Both the position numbers and the translations under genes were made by a program. The notes under the pieces were generated by a model. It saw only the letters and a list, made by a program, of their open reading frames with translations. It did no database searches and was not told the DNA's origin. From positions 1-34,207 of the forward strand of contig JAAYEB010000153.1 in assembly GCA_012728995.1 (NCBI GenBank): a stretch of DNA of 34,207 bases, in the 5' to 3' direction. This DNA is from Fibrobacter sp. GTDB taxonomy: Bacteria > Fibrobacterota > Chitinivibrionia > Chitinivibrionales > Chitinispirillaceae. Positions 17,401 to 26,640 of this stretch are shown here, in pieces; the first letter of the stretch is position 1; each line of letters starts with the position of its first letter.

Positions 17401-17829
17401 TTACAATTTATACAAATCGCTGTCTGCCAGTATTCTGAATCCATTATCTTCAACAATAGCTTTTGCAGATTCGTAATCTTTTACTTCAACACACAAAACA
17501 GCTTTCATATTAGACTTGATTACAAAACCATAAGCATCAATAATATCAATTCCACGACCTGAAAACGTTTTTGTCAAATTATGTAAACCGCCGGCTCTAT
17601 CATCGATGATGATTGCCAGAACTTTTTTCAGGGCACAGGCCAATCCAGCATCAGTCAAAGCCTTGTAAGCAACTAATGGTTTGTCAACCAGAATTTTTAT
17701 CACTCCGAATTTCTCCCGGTCAGCAATAACAATCGCCCTGATATTTACATCATTTTCGAATAGAATCTCAGTAATTGTATTAAGTCGCCCCTGTTTGTTT
17801 TCGACAAAAATATTTATCTGCTCTGCCAT
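17401..17829 (-). CDS. Tandem ACT-domain protein, partner of phenylacetate-CoA ligase
   Basis: About 142 residues. Two consecutive ATGs exist, and the second (17827-17829) has better spacing from AGGAGGT. The protein is two ACT domains: residues 4-65 (QINIFVENKQGRLNTITEILFENDVNIRAI) and 70-140 (VLAIIIDDRAGGLHNLTKTFSGRGIDIIDAYGF), each with the Gly-x-Leu ligand-binding turn. ACT domains bind amino acids and control partner enzymes. A tandem-ACT gene directly beside a PaaK-like ligase is a recurrent arrangement in anaerobic bacteria and archaea, so it probably senses an aromatic amino acid and modulates the ligase, which is inference. It follows paaK by 27 bases. Confidence 0.88.
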   Translation of the reverse strand: MAEQINIFVENKQGRLNTITEILFENDVNIRAIVIADREKFGVIKILVDKPLVAYKALTDAGLACALKKVLAIIIDDRAGGLHNLTKTFSGRGIDIIDAYGFVIKSNMKAVLCVEVKDYESAKAIVEDNGFRILADSDLYKL

Positions 17830-17856
17830 CATACCTCCTGATTCATATCCATTGAA

Positions 17857-19167
17857 TTAAATTTGAGGTCTGTTATCAATTACCCTTTTAGCTTTGCCTT
17901 CAGAAACAGGAAGGCTTAAAGGTTCATGGAGCTCTATGAGAGGGTTGACAAGTATTGTATCCCTGATCTGCTCCTTAATCGCAATTTCAAGACGATTTAA
18001 CGAAGAGATATCTCCGGTAAAGAGTTTGGAATTGATCTCGGTTTTTACTGTAACCCTGTCTAAAACACCTTCTTTATCAATCTCTATCAGATAGTTTGTT
18101 CCAACCTGAGGATTTTTCATAAGGACTTCTTCAATCTGGGACGGGAATACGTTAACACCATTTATTATAAGCATATCATCACTCCGTCCCTTGATACGTG
18201 CGATTCTTTTGTGAGTCCGGCCACACGGACAAATATCGCTGTATACCCTTGAGAGGTCCCTTGTACGATATCTGAGTAACGGAGTTGCAGTTCTGGTTAA
18301 AGTTGTAAATACCAGTTCTCCCTCACTGTCATCATCATAAGCCTCTTTTGTAACAGGATCTATCACCTCCATCAGAAAGGAGTCCTCCCAAAGATGCATC
18401 CCGTTTTTGTACACGCATTCAAAGGCAACACCAGGTCCGTTCATTTCCGAAAGTCCATAAGAATTATAAACTTCAATTTCCAGTAGATCCTCTATTTTCC
18501 TGCGTGTTTCTTCAGAATATGGTTCTGCCCCCAGAAATGCCTTTCTTAGTTTCAGTTCCGGTCGTTTTATCCCGTAAGTACCAAGCTGAGATGCTATATG
18601 CAAAAGATAACCAGGTGTGGCATGAACAACGGTTGTCCCAAAATCTTTCATCAGCTTTAACTGACGTCGCGTATTACCGCTGCTTGCAGGTATTACCAGT
18701 ACACCCATTTTTTCTGCACCGTAATGAAAACCCAGCCCCCCGGTAAACAAACCATATGTAGTCATATTCTGAAATACATCACCACGATTTACCCCACTTG
18801 CACATATACAGCGAGCTATAAGGTCTGTCCAGTTTCTTATATCCTCTTCGGTATGATAAATCACAGTTGGGGTTCCGGTTGTGCCGCTTGAGGTATGCAA
18901 ACGAACTACATTTTCCTTATTAACCGAAAGAAGTCCATAGGGATAAGCATCACGAAGATCATTTTTTGTCGTAAATGGAATCCTTTTGATATCATCAAGA
19001 GACCGTATATCATCAATAGATTTAATCTGAACCTCAGCAAGTCTTTTTTTATAGAAAGTAGTTTTGAGAGCCATTTCTACAGTTTTTCTGAACCGTTCTA
19101 ACTGAAGTTTCCTGAGAGAATCCCGGTCTATTACTTCGATCTGTTTGTTCCAGAATTTTATCTCCAT
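17857..19167 (-). CDS. paaK: Phenylacetate-CoA ligase (PaaK family)
   Basis: The 436-residue adenylate-forming enzyme has the family motifs. The phosphate loop is HTSSGTTGTPTVIYHTEED (about 91-109), the A5-type motif is YNSYGLSEMNGPGVAFEC, the hinge region is LRYRTRDLSRV, and the C-terminal domain has KGRSDDMLIINGVNVFPSQIEE. A CPCGR segment near residue 310 is typical of the group. It activates phenylacetate or a related aryl-acetate to the CoA thioester with ATP. In anaerobes without a phenylacetate-oxidation cluster, paralogues usually serve aryl-acid salvage linked to amino-acid ferredoxin oxidoreductases. No such oxidoreductase or paa gene is in this window. AAGGA precedes the ATG by six bases. 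The 5' UTR holds a 14-base palindrome. Confidence 0.9.
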   Translation of the reverse strand: MEIKFWNKQIEVIDRDSLRKLQLERFRKTVEMALKTTFYKKRLAEVQIKSIDDIRSLDDIKRIPFTTKNDLRDAYPYGLLSVNKENVVRLHTSSGTTGTPTVIYHTEEDIRNWTDLIARCICASGVNRGDVFQNMTTYGLFTGGLGFHYGAEKMGVLVIPASSGNTRRQLKLMKDFGTTVVHATPGYLLHIASQLGTYGIKRPELKLRKAFLGAEPYSEETRRKIEDLLEIEVYNSYGLSEMNGPGVAFECVYKNGMHLWEDSFLMEVIDPVTKEAYDDDSEGELVFTTLTRTATPLLRYRTRDLSRVYSDICPCGRTHKRIARIKGRSDDMLIINGVNVFPSQIEEVLMKNPQVGTNYLIEIDKEGVLDRVTVKTEINSKLFTGDISSLNRLEIAIKEQIRDTILVNPLIELHEPLSLPVSEGKAKRVIDNRPQI

Positions 19168-19182
19168 ATCTGTTCCTTATGA

Positions 19183-19196
19183 AAAAACCGGTTTTT
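19183..19196. promoter_or_regulatory. Perfect 14-base palindrome upstream of paaK
   Basis: AAAAACCGGTTTTT lies 16-29 bases before the paaK ATG, directly upstream of its ribosome site. It could be an operator for a dimeric regulator or a short hairpin in the leader. No regulator gene of the PaaX/TetR type is adjacent to support one reading. Confidence 0.35.
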
Positions 19197-19212
19197 GTTT
19201 CTAATCCAGAAT

Positions 19213-19249
19213 CCCTTTAGTATTAACATGGACAACCTGTTCGCGGATC
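19213..19249 (+). repeat. Degenerate dispersed repeat, copy 2 (weakest)
   Basis: CCCT at 19213-19216 and ACCTGTTCGCGGATC at 19235-19249 keep the 22-base spacing seen in copy 1, and the latter matches 14 of 15 bases of 32692-32706. The sequence between is not conserved. The copy lies in the paaK upstream region. Confidence 0.3.
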
Positions 19250-19396
19250 AGAAAATAACAAAACCCAATTACTTAATCGATTAAAATAAATTAATATTGC
19301 CGAAAAAAAATTTCCAAAACAGCCTTCCAGCTCTTGTTTAAAAAGTTGATAACTTTTAACTGATTTATTTTGGACTGGTTCACAAGTAACTCAAAT

Positions 19397-20605
19397 CTAA
19401 TCCTCGGGATCATCTGTTTCCAAATCTGATTGTTTTGTAACAGATTCATCCCTGAATTCAGCCCGATCCATACGGAATGTATTGGGAGAAACAGAGGTAA
19501 TTTCTTTAAATGTCCGGGAAAAATGTGTAAGATTAGTATATCCAACTTTATAAGCGATTTGTGATACCTGCATTCTGGTTTCCTGCAAAAGCCGTTTTGC
19601 TTCAGCTATTCGAATAGTATTGAGGTACTGGCGAAAAGACATATGATATTTATCTTTAACTATCGACGAAATCTTGTTTCCTGAAATATTCAAATCCGTA
19701 CTAATCCTTGAAAGTGATAAAGTCTGATCTGAAAAATGACTGCCGAGATATTCAAAAACCCTCGGTGCATCATCACTGTTTTCCTCTTCTATCGGCAATA
19801 CCTGATATGGAATTGTAACTGGTTGTTCATGTTTTGATTTAAAGAATTTTCTAGACAAAATAACTGAAAAGAAAACAAGATAGTAAATTATTAAAACACT
19901 TAACAGTTTCAATACAGTAGTTAATCCTCCTGATTTTTGAAACCTGAGATTATTGAGAACAATTCTTTTTGTTTCACCTATTGCACCAGAACCATCCTGA
20001 ATCGAAATCATTCCCAAAAAGGAAAGATCCGGTCTGCCAAGGTCTTTTTCTGTTATTTTAAACTGATTATACCACCACAGGGGTGTTTTGAATTCAGATA
20101 AAGGGATTGTATATGTATATTTTTTATCTTTAACCAGCAGTTCTTTAGACAGATACTGCCATGTCATCCTGTCTGCAGGGTTGGAAAACCCATCCACAAA
20201 AAACTGGAGAATCAGTATAATCACGTCTTCAGAAGTATTGGGATGCAAAGTTACTGAAAGATGATCATAACCTGAGATATCAATATACGGTTGTCCCGAT
20301 TTTAATATCCATTGAAAACCAGCAAAAGGGTGTACATTTTTACTTCCAATTTTATACTCGATATCTATATAATTACTGTCTGAAACATACTTTAAAATAG
20401 TTGTCCGGGTTGAATCAGAATTTTGAAGAAGAAAACTTGTGTCTGTATCATCCAAACCCTTTTCATCTGAATACGCAGTCAGATACATACTGTTTTTGCC
20501 TGGAAATATCACCATATCCTTTTTAACATTAAAAGGAATAATGATTCCAATAATAAAAGCCGGGATAATTAAAAAAAGAAGATTTTTACGGAAAAACTCA
20601 GGCAT
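19397..20605 (-). CDS. Membrane-anchored AraC-family regulator with carbohydrate-binding-like sensor domain
   Basis: The ATG at 20603-20605 is chosen because AAGGG is correctly spaced; a GTG lies one codon upstream. The 402-residue protein has TM1 at about 8-25 (LLFLIIPAFIIGIIIPF). An extracytoplasmic region (about 30-230) has a beta-sandwich pattern like CBM11/CIA30 galactose-binding folds (YDHLSVTLHP, ILQFFVDGF, then FKTPLWWYNQF, and a closing RIVLNNLRF). TM2 is at about 235-256 (VLKLLSVLIIYYLVFFSVIL). The cytoplasmic C-terminus is an AraC-type double helix-turn-helix (about 290-385; LSLSRISTDLNISGNKISSI and VSQIAYKVGYTNLTHFSRTF). It would sense an external ligand, perhaps a sugar, and bind DNA directly. 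No sugar-use genes are nearby, so the target is unknown. Confidence 0.88.
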   Translation of the reverse strand: MPEFFRKNLLFLIIPAFIIGIIIPFNVKKDMVIFPGKNSMYLTAYSDEKGLDDTDTSFLLQNSDSTRTTILKYVSDSNYIDIEYKIGSKNVHPFAGFQWILKSGQPYIDISGYDHLSVTLHPNTSEDVIILILQFFVDGFSNPADRMTWQYLSKELLVKDKKYTYTIPLSEFKTPLWWYNQFKITEKDLGRPDLSFLGMISIQDGSGAIGETKRIVLNNLRFQKSGGLTTVLKLLSVLIIYYLVFFSVILSRKFFKSKHEQPVTIPYQVLPIEEENSDDAPRVFEYLGSHFSDQTLSLSRISTDLNISGNKISSIVKDKYHMSFRQYLNTIRIAEAKRLLQETRMQVSQIAYKVGYTNLTHFSRTFKEITSVSPNTFRMDRAEFRDESVTKQSDLETDDPED

Positions 20606-20957
20606 CACTACCCTTTTTCACCAATTAATAGATTTTTCTACATATTATTTAGTTTTAACCCGAATGATTTACTAAAAGTAAATTAATGTCTCTATTCAGA
20701 TTAAACCATCTTTGTAACAACAGGTTTTCCTGCTTAGATATTAAAATTAATTAATGTATGTTGCATAATTGTAAATTAATCAATAAAATTATTAATCCAT
20801 AATTAAATTAATGAAATTACAACTGGTTCAAAGTGTATATACGGTAAAATAGGCACTTGCGATCAGGATCCCTTTGGAACAATACAGGATGTTCCCGAAG
20901 AAGTCATAGTTTGCGCAAAAGCCCTCCTGACAGCAGCCAGTTTATGCAGGCGGCAGA
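20606..20957. other. AT-rich intergenic region between the P-type ATPase and the AraC-type gene
   Basis: About 350 bases. The part at 20650-20820 is extremely AT-rich with many TTAAT/ATTAA words and probably contains the promoter of the AraC-type gene. A hairpin GGAACA (20876-20881) / TGTTCC (20890-20895) with an eight-base loop lies 63 bases beyond the ATPase stop; it has no U-tract. No coding frame stands out. Confidence 0.5.
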
Positions 20958-23090
20958 TCAATCGGAAGGAAGGTTTTTAGCTATACGGAGGGCTCTTGTT
21001 GAGTTTAGAACAGCAATTATGGCAGTACCCATATCCGCAAAAACCGCTTCCCACATTCCAGCAAGCCCGAATGCACCAAAGCTTATAAAGAATATTTTAA
21101 CAGCTAAAGCTAAAACAATGTTTTGCCATACAATTTCACGGGTTTTTTTACTTATTTTGATGGCCTCAGCAGCTTTCGATGGATGATCTGTCATAAGCAC
21201 AACATCAGAAGTCTCAATCGCAGCATCTGAACCTAATGCGCCCATGGCAATACCTACATCAGACTGGGCCAGAACCGGTGCATCATTTATCCCATCTCCA
21301 ACAAAAGCAGTTTTTCCAGATTTCATGTAATCTCTGGAAATTTTTTCAAATACTGCTACTTTTTCTTCGGGTAGTAATTCTGCATGATATGAAGAGATAC
21401 CCAGCTTATCTGCAACCTGTTTTGCCGTAAAACGATTGTCTCCTGTTAACATAAAAATGTTTTCGACTTTTTCTGATCTAAGCATTTCTACTGCGATTTG
21501 TGCATCTTTTTTTAATTCATCACCTATAGTAATATAACCTGCATATACATTGTCAACCACAACATGTACAACAGTACCATCAATATTGCATAAATCATGC
21601 TTAATATTTAACTTATGCAACAAAGCATCGTTACCCGCAATAATTACATGATCCGGTGTGCGAGCCTTTACTCCAAACCCGGACATTTCCTTATGCTCAA
21701 CAATTTTTTCTGTAATTTTTATTGAATTCATCACTGATGCTTCAATAACCGACCTTGCAATTGGGTGATTGGAGCCGGTTTCAGCCAAAGCTGCATAATA
21801 TAACAACCTGTTTTTATTATACCCATTAAAAGCAACTATCTCTTTTACCTTGAACTCACCTTTGGTTAAGGTTCCTGTTTTATCAAAAACCACTGTCTTT
21901 ACTGCTGAAAGGGCATCAATAAAGTTTGACCCTTTAATAAGAATTCCTCTTCGTGATGCCCCGCCAATACCACCAAAATATCCTAAAGGTACAGATATAA
22001 CCAGTGCACACGGACATGATATAACCAGCAATACAAGTGCCCTGTAAAACCATATTTCAAACGATTCTGAAGAAAAAAGCAGAGGCGGAAACAGTGCAAG
22101 ACTAATTGAGAGAAAAACCACTGCAGGAGTGTAATAACGTGCAAACTTCTTGATAAACTGCTCGGTTTTGGCTTTCTTTGCAGTTGCCTTTTCAACCAGA
22201 TCCAGAATTTTTGATATGGAAGATTCCGCAAAAGGTTTTGTTACTTCAATTGTCAACATGGCTGAAATGTTGACCTCACCGGCAAGAACCAGATCCCCTG
22301 GCTTTATATTTACAGGAACGGATTCCCCTGTAAGAGCCGAAGTATTAACCAAAGACAAACCTTCCTTAACAATACCATCAAGTGGTATCTTTTCTCCAGG
22401 CTTGACAACTACAAGATCTTTCGGATTAACTTTTTCCGGTGTGGTTTTTTTTATCCCTTCAACTGTTTTTACTGCAGCATGTTGAGGTCTTATTTCCAGA
22501 AGAGAACGAATGGAATTGCGGGAACGTGATACAGCCAGATTCTGTAAAAATTCTCCAACTTTGAAAAAAATCATCACCCCGACCGCTTCTGAAACAGCAT
22601 GAATTGAAAAAGCGCTGACAGTAGCAATTGTCATTAATACAAACTCATCGAATATGCTGCCCCTTAATATGGTACGAATTGCGCCCTTTAAGACATTCCA
22701 TCCAGCCAGAAAATATGCAGTCAATGCTAAAGTATATTCAGCAATAAACCCATATCGGGCCTGGTGAAATGTTTGTTCATTAAAAAGCAGAATCAGGAAT
22801 AAAAGCACCGCAACAGCAATTGTCCAGGCTTCCCTTGTCACATTATAAATATCGGCTCCGATACCTGCGGTGAGAAATTCCCCCTTTTTTTCGAGGAATA
22901 TATCCACATCAGGTTCAAGCTTTTTTATTTCTCTTCGAACAGCTTCAATACTGCTTGTATCTATAAGCATTACCGCCGATGCATAATCAACGGATACATC
23001 TTTTACAAAAGATCTGGTCTTTAAATGTGATTCAATTTTTTCAGCACAATTCAGACAATCAAGGTTTTCTATCCGGTATTTTATTAACAT
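20958..23090 (-). CDS. zntA: Heavy-metal P1B-type ATPase, Zn/Cd/Pb exporter
   Basis: At 710 residues it has all P1B parts in order: an N-terminal metal-binding domain with DCLNCAE (C12 and C15), TM helices, the actuator loop LTGESVPVN, the intramembrane metal site SCPCALV (C359-P-C361), the phosphorylation site DKTGT (D403), the HP motif SNHPIARS, the nucleotide/hinge motifs LTGDNRFTAKQVA and VGDGINDAP. The last membrane region has AVKIFF and FADMGT, whose Lys and Asp are the P1B-2 signature, so the substrate is Zn(II), Cd(II) or Pb(II) rather than copper. It pumps metal out of the cytoplasm. No MerR or ArsR gene is adjacent. The ATG has only a weak ribosome site. Confidence 0.93.
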   Translation of the reverse strand: MLIKYRIENLDCLNCAEKIESHLKTRSFVKDVSVDYASAVMLIDTSSIEAVRREIKKLEPDVDIFLEKKGEFLTAGIGADIYNVTREAWTIAVAVLLFLILLFNEQTFHQARYGFIAEYTLALTAYFLAGWNVLKGAIRTILRGSIFDEFVLMTIATVSAFSIHAVSEAVGVMIFFKVGEFLQNLAVSRSRNSIRSLLEIRPQHAAVKTVEGIKKTTPEKVNPKDLVVVKPGEKIPLDGIVKEGLSLVNTSALTGESVPVNIKPGDLVLAGEVNISAMLTIEVTKPFAESSISKILDLVEKATAKKAKTEQFIKKFARYYTPAVVFLSISLALFPPLLFSSESFEIWFYRALVLLVISCPCALVISVPLGYFGGIGGASRRGILIKGSNFIDALSAVKTVVFDKTGTLTKGEFKVKEIVAFNGYNKNRLLYYAALAETGSNHPIARSVIEASVMNSIKITEKIVEHKEMSGFGVKARTPDHVIIAGNDALLHKLNIKHDLCNIDGTVVHVVVDNVYAGYITIGDELKKDAQIAVEMLRSEKVENIFMLTGDNRFTAKQVADKLGISSYHAELLPEEKVAVFEKISRDYMKSGKTAFVGDGINDAPVLAQSDVGIAMGALGSDAAIETSDVVLMTDHPSKAAEAIKISKKTREIVWQNIVLALAVKIFFISFGAFGLAGMWEAVFADMGTAIIAVLNSTRALRIAKNLPSD

Positions 23091-23154
23091 TGTTGAACCA
23101 CTTCACTTAATCCAGAATAAATTTTAAAAAAGCCTGCAACCCTTATTCTACACA

Positions 23155-23183
23155 CCACCAGTGAATCGCGCCCGGCCTGGTGG
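23155..23183. repeat. Inverted repeat between hemW and the metal ATPase gene
   Basis: CCACCAG (23155-23161) and CTGGTGG (23177-23183) form a seven-base perfect stem with a GC-rich 15-base loop in otherwise AT-rich DNA. It lies 29 bases beyond the hemW stop. No U-tract follows directly, so it may be an RNA-stabilising or rho-type hairpin rather than an intrinsic terminator. Confidence 0.45.
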
Positions 23184-23211
23184 ATTTCATTATGAACACT
23201 GCATACCAAAA

Positions 23212-24351
23212 TCAAAAAAATTCCCGCGCAACCGCATCTGCAATCAGAAATCCGGATTCACTCAAACGATACCAGGGTTTTTGGTAATTAATAATACCCA
23301 TTTTGATAAATTTTTCAATTTTTTCGAAGCCAGCCCATTCTATAAAGTTTTTTCCTGTTTTTATTTCGAAAAGATTTTCATTTAAACCACAACATCTTCT
23401 GAATCCTAAAAAGACCATTTCACGAGCCAGAGTATCCGAATTGATCCTTTCCTTTTCATCAAGAGGAAGTTCTCCCTTATTCATCATTGTGATGTATTCT
23501 CTGATATCTCTTGAATTTGACCATCGGTACGGATGAATATAAGAGTGGGCTGATGCCCCCAGACCGATATAGGGCTCATGTTCCCAGTATATTTCATTGT
23601 GCCGGCAATTGAAACCAGACTTTGCAAAATTTGATATTTCATATCTGTTAAATCCATATCGACCTGTTTTATCAAGAAGTTCTCCTACCATTTCAATAAC
23701 CGCCTCTTCATCAGGAAACGACAATTTTTTCTGGATGCGCCCCAACTGAGTTGCCGGTTCAATTATTAACTCATAAGCTGACAGATGTTTTAAATAAGAT
23801 GAACTCAATAAAGTCTGCAAAGATTCAGAAAATGATTTTACCGTTTGATCTGGAATTCCATACATCAAATCCGCTCCGATGGAATCAAACTTTTCCAGTG
23901 ATTTGTCATTTAATACATCTAATGCCCGTTTTACCGTATGGATCCGCCCCAGAAGTTTTAACTCTTCATCAAATAGGGACTGGATACCAAATGTGAGTCT
24001 GTTAACACCGCTTTGTGCATACATATATGCTTTTTCTGAAGTAAAAGAATCCGGATTACACTCAATACTCCATTCCATCGTATTACTATGATTTAATCGG
24101 GCAAACAACTCCCTGACAAGAATATTCCATAACTTTTCAGGAAGCAGTGAAGGGGTACCTCCTCCAATATAGATGGTATCAACAATCGCATCACAAAGAT
24201 TGAATTGGTGGCTTACAAGTTCCCATTCATAACTTAAAGCATGAATATATGGGGCGATCAGTTCAGAATAAGAGCTTTCAGAATAAAAATCGCAATAATA
24301 ACATTTTTTTGTACAAACAGGTATATGTATGTACAATGACAATTTTTTCAT
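23212..24351 (-). CDS. hemW: HemW, radical SAM heme chaperone (formerly HemN-like)
   Basis: The length (379 residues) is that of HemW. The N-terminus YIHIPVCTKKCYYCDF gives the CX3CX2C cluster site (C13, C17, C20) that binds 4Fe-4S and S-adenosylmethionine. The glycine-rich SAM motif YIGGGTPSLLP follows. The HNxxYW motif of the family is present as HNEIYWEHEPYIGLGASAHSY. HemW binds and delivers heme to respiratory enzymes and is often mis-annotated as oxygen-independent coproporphyrinogen oxidase. It lacks the extra N-terminal features of true HemN. The ATG has no ribosome site, and TATATTAT abuts it, but the start is fixed by the distance to the cysteines. It lies 277 bases beyond trpF. Confidence 0.93.
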   Translation of the reverse strand: MKKLSLYIHIPVCTKKCYYCDFYSESSYSELIAPYIHALSYEWELVSHQFNLCDAIVDTIYIGGGTPSLLPEKLWNILVRELFARLNHSNTMEWSIECNPDSFTSEKAYMYAQSGVNRLTFGIQSLFDEELKLLGRIHTVKRALDVLNDKSLEKFDSIGADLMYGIPDQTVKSFSESLQTLLSSSYLKHLSAYELIIEPATQLGRIQKKLSFPDEEAVIEMVGELLDKTGRYGFNRYEISNFAKSGFNCRHNEIYWEHEPYIGLGASAHSYIHPYRWSNSRDIREYITMMNKGELPLDEKERINSDTLAREMVFLGFRRCCGLNENLFEIKTGKNFIEWAGFEKIEKFIKMGIINYQKPWYRLSESGFLIADAVAREFF

Positions 24352-24628
24352 ATAATATAATGCGTTAAATCAATCGGGAAATTGTAATAATTGTTTTCCT
24401 GTTTCAACATTCAATTAACAATCAAAGTTTCAGCTTTACTTGAATTATCTCAGAAAATATAAAACCATTTTTTCTGTATTTTATCGGAGGCAATTATTAC
24501 CAGTACAATATATTATTTATCAAAACATGCTGGTTTTGAGTCGAAAAATCGCTCTTGTAATTACTGATTCCCGAACCACATTGCCCGATTCATTTGATGA
24601 TTTTATAAACTATAATGGACAAACTCTC

Positions 24629-25258
24629 TCAACCTGTCTTTTTCCAGTTATGTACGATTTTTACTGCATCTCTCATTTTAACCGGATTTTTTATTCCAGG
24701 CATGATTTCTACACCGCTATTGAGATCTACACCATAAGGGCTTACTGTTTCCAGTGCTTCAGAAAGGTTTGCCGGACCGAGTCCACCAGCCAGAATAACA
24801 TTGTCGTATTTTTTACAAATTTTTTTTGCAACATACCAGTCAAATGTTTTTCCTGATCCGCCATACATTTTTTCGTTCCATGTATCAAGCAAAACAGCAG
24901 AGATCGAATAGTTTTGAATAACCAAAAGATCAGAATCCGGTTTAACAGAAAAAGCCTTGATTACAGGCAGAGTCAGTTTATTACAGAACTTTGCGTCTTC
25001 ATCACCATGGAGCTGAACTGCAGTAAGGCCTACATGCTGTGATATTTCATTTATATGTGATAAACTTTCGTTTACAAAAACTCCAACTTTCGTTACAAAT
25101 GGAGGTAATTTTGAAACTATTGTACGTGCATCTGATGGATCAATGTTTCTGGCACTATTTTTGAAAAAAATGAAACCCAGGGCATCAACTCCCAGATTAA
25201 CAGCAACCTTTGCATCCTCATATCTTGTGATTCCGCATATTTTAACCTTTATTCTCAT
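24629..25258 (-). CDS. trpF: Phosphoribosylanthranilate isomerase
   Basis: TrpF converts N-(5-phosphoribosyl)anthranilate to CdRP in tryptophan synthesis. The 209-residue TIM barrel carries KICGITR at residues 5-11 with the catalytic Cys, DALGFIF, VQLHGDE, LLDTWNEKMYGGSGKTFDW (catalytic Asp within LLD) and the phosphate-binding ILAGGLGPANL and GVDLNSGVE. It is the last gene of trpEGCF. Its ATG overlaps the trpC stop in an ATGA arrangement, so the two are translationally coupled. No trpB or trpA follows; there are 277 bases without a clear gene or terminator before hemW. Confidence 0.97.
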   Translation of the reverse strand: MRIKVKICGITRYEDAKVAVNLGVDALGFIFFKNSARNIDPSDARTIVSKLPPFVTKVGVFVNESLSHINEISQHVGLTAVQLHGDEDAKFCNKLTLPVIKAFSVKPDSDLLVIQNYSISAVLLDTWNEKMYGGSGKTFDWYVAKKICKKYDNVILAGGLGPANLSEALETVSPYGVDLNSGVEIMPGIKNPVKMRDAVKIVHNWKKTG

Positions 25259-26031
25259 ATGGCAGGATCCTCACAGATACAACTTAATTCTTTAATAAGA
25301 GATGATGGGTCGGGATTACGCATAAGAGATTCTCCAACCAGTATGGCATCAACACCCGCTTTTTTCAGACTGGAAGCCTGCTCTCCTGAAAAAATACCGC
25401 TTTCAGAAACAACAGTTACTTCATCAGGTATAATTCCGATCAGATCCAGAGTAGTCTTTATATCAGTTTTAAATGTATTGAGATCACGATTATTAATTCC
25501 AATTAAAGCTGGTTCCAGTGCCATAACCTTATCGAGTTCCATAGCAGAATGCACCTCGATTAACGGGTCAATATCCAAGTCTTTTGAAGCCTGAAACAAA
25601 TCCTTCAACTGGATTTTATCCAGAGCGGCAGCTATCAAAAGTAATGCATCAGCACCAATTGATGCACTTTGCTCTACCTGAATGATATCAATAATAAACT
25701 CTTTTCTTAATACCGGAATAGAAACAGTTTTCCGTACATCTGAAATATATTTAACGCTACCCCCGAAAAACCGTTCATCTGTCAGAACAGACAGCGCACT
25801 TGCACCACCAGATTCATAGTTCTTCGCAATCTTTACAGGCTCAAAATCATTACAGATTATTCCTTTTGACGGTGATGCTTTTTTTATTTCAGCAATTACC
25901 GACAATCTCTCAGATTTGCTCAGCGATTCTGCAAAAGGCCTTTTGGGTTTAGATGATGGGTTGAAAGATTTTCCCTTAAGCATTCCAACTTCAATTTTTT
26001 TTTGATCAATTATTTTATCAAGTATTGACAT
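25255..26031 (-). CDS. trpC: Indole-3-glycerol-phosphate synthase
   Basis: The ATG at 26029-26031 is preferred because GGGGG lies five bases upstream and the product then begins [12 protein letters not shown], as TrpC proteins do. The frame extends to 26064 inside trpG. The 258-residue TIM barrel has the signature [64 protein letters not shown] and ILVGESLM, with the catalytic Lys and Glu residues in place. It closes the indole ring from CdRP. The start overlaps the trpG stop by 14 bases and the end overlaps trpF by four. The enzyme is separate from TrpF, not fused as in E. coli. Confidence 0.97.
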   Translation of the reverse strand: MSILDKIIDQKKIEVGMLKGKSFNPSSKPKRPFAESLSKSERLSVIAEIKKASPSKGIICNDFEPVKIAKNYESGGASALSVLTDERFFGGSVKYISDVRKTVSIPVLRKEFIIDIIQVEQSASIGADALLLIAAALDKIQLKDLFQASKDLDIDPLIEVHSAMELDKVMALEPALIGINNRDLNTFKTDIKTTLDLIGIIPDEVTVVSESGIFSGEQASSLKKAGVDAILVGESLMRNPDPSSLIKELSCICEDPAI

Positions 26032-26620
26032 ATTTTCCCCCTGACTGATTTGATGCACATACAAGAAAATTTTTCAGAAGGGTTTTACCATTTTCAGTAA
26101 GAATTGATTCAGGGTGAAATTGTACCCCAAATACAGGATACCTTTTATGGCGAACTCCCATGATCAAACCATCTTCTGTGCGTGCTGTAATGTGTAAGCA
26201 ATCCGGACATGATGATTTTTCGAGAATGAGGCTGTGATACCTGGTTGCCTCAAATGGATTTTGCAGTCCATAAAAAAGATCTTTGTTATTATGAATAATT
26301 TTTGACACCTTGCCATGCATAAGATATGGTGCTCTAACAACCGAACCACCAAAAGCATAACCTATCGACTGGTGTCCCAGACAGACACCCAGCATGGGTA
26401 TACTGCTTCCGAATGTCTTTACTACTTCAACAGAAACACCAGCCTCTTTGGGAGTACATGGACCTGGTGAAATAACAATTGCAGACGGTTTCATCATTTC
26501 AATTTCTTCAACTGTAACTTTATCATTTCTGCAAACCCTTATCTCATGCTCACAGATTTCTCCGAAGTATTGAACAAGGTTATACGTAAACGAATCGTAG
26601 TTATCAATAATAAGCAACAT
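26018..26620 (-). CDS. trpG: Anthranilate synthase glutamine amidotransferase component
   Basis: The 200-residue class I amidotransferase supplies ammonia to TrpE. Visible motifs are [14 protein letters not shown] (5-18), ISPGPCTP (50-57), the nucleophile loop [16 protein letters not shown] with C80, and the catalytic pair FHPES with H169 and E171. It is a stand-alone subunit, not fused to TrpD, which matters because trpD is missing from the operon. The sequence would also fit PabA, as TrpG often serves both pathways. It starts 20 bases after trpE and ends inside trpC. Confidence 0.96.
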   Translation of the reverse strand: MLLIIDNYDSFTYNLVQYFGEICEHEIRVCRNDKVTVEEIEMMKPSAIVISPGPCTPKEAGVSVEVVKTFGSSIPMLGVCLGHQSIGYAFGGSVVRAPYLMHGKVSKIIHNNKDLFYGLQNPFEATRYHSLILEKSSCPDCLHITARTEDGLIMGVRHKRYPVFGVQFHPESILTENGKTLLKNFLVCASNQSGGKYVNT

Positions 26621-26640
26621 AATTTTTTTTCCAATCGTTA

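Noticed and set aside
24440-24856. 138-codon plus-strand frame between hemW and trpF
   Set aside because: Over half of it is antisense to trpF and the remainder is AT-rich intergenic DNA without a ribosome site.
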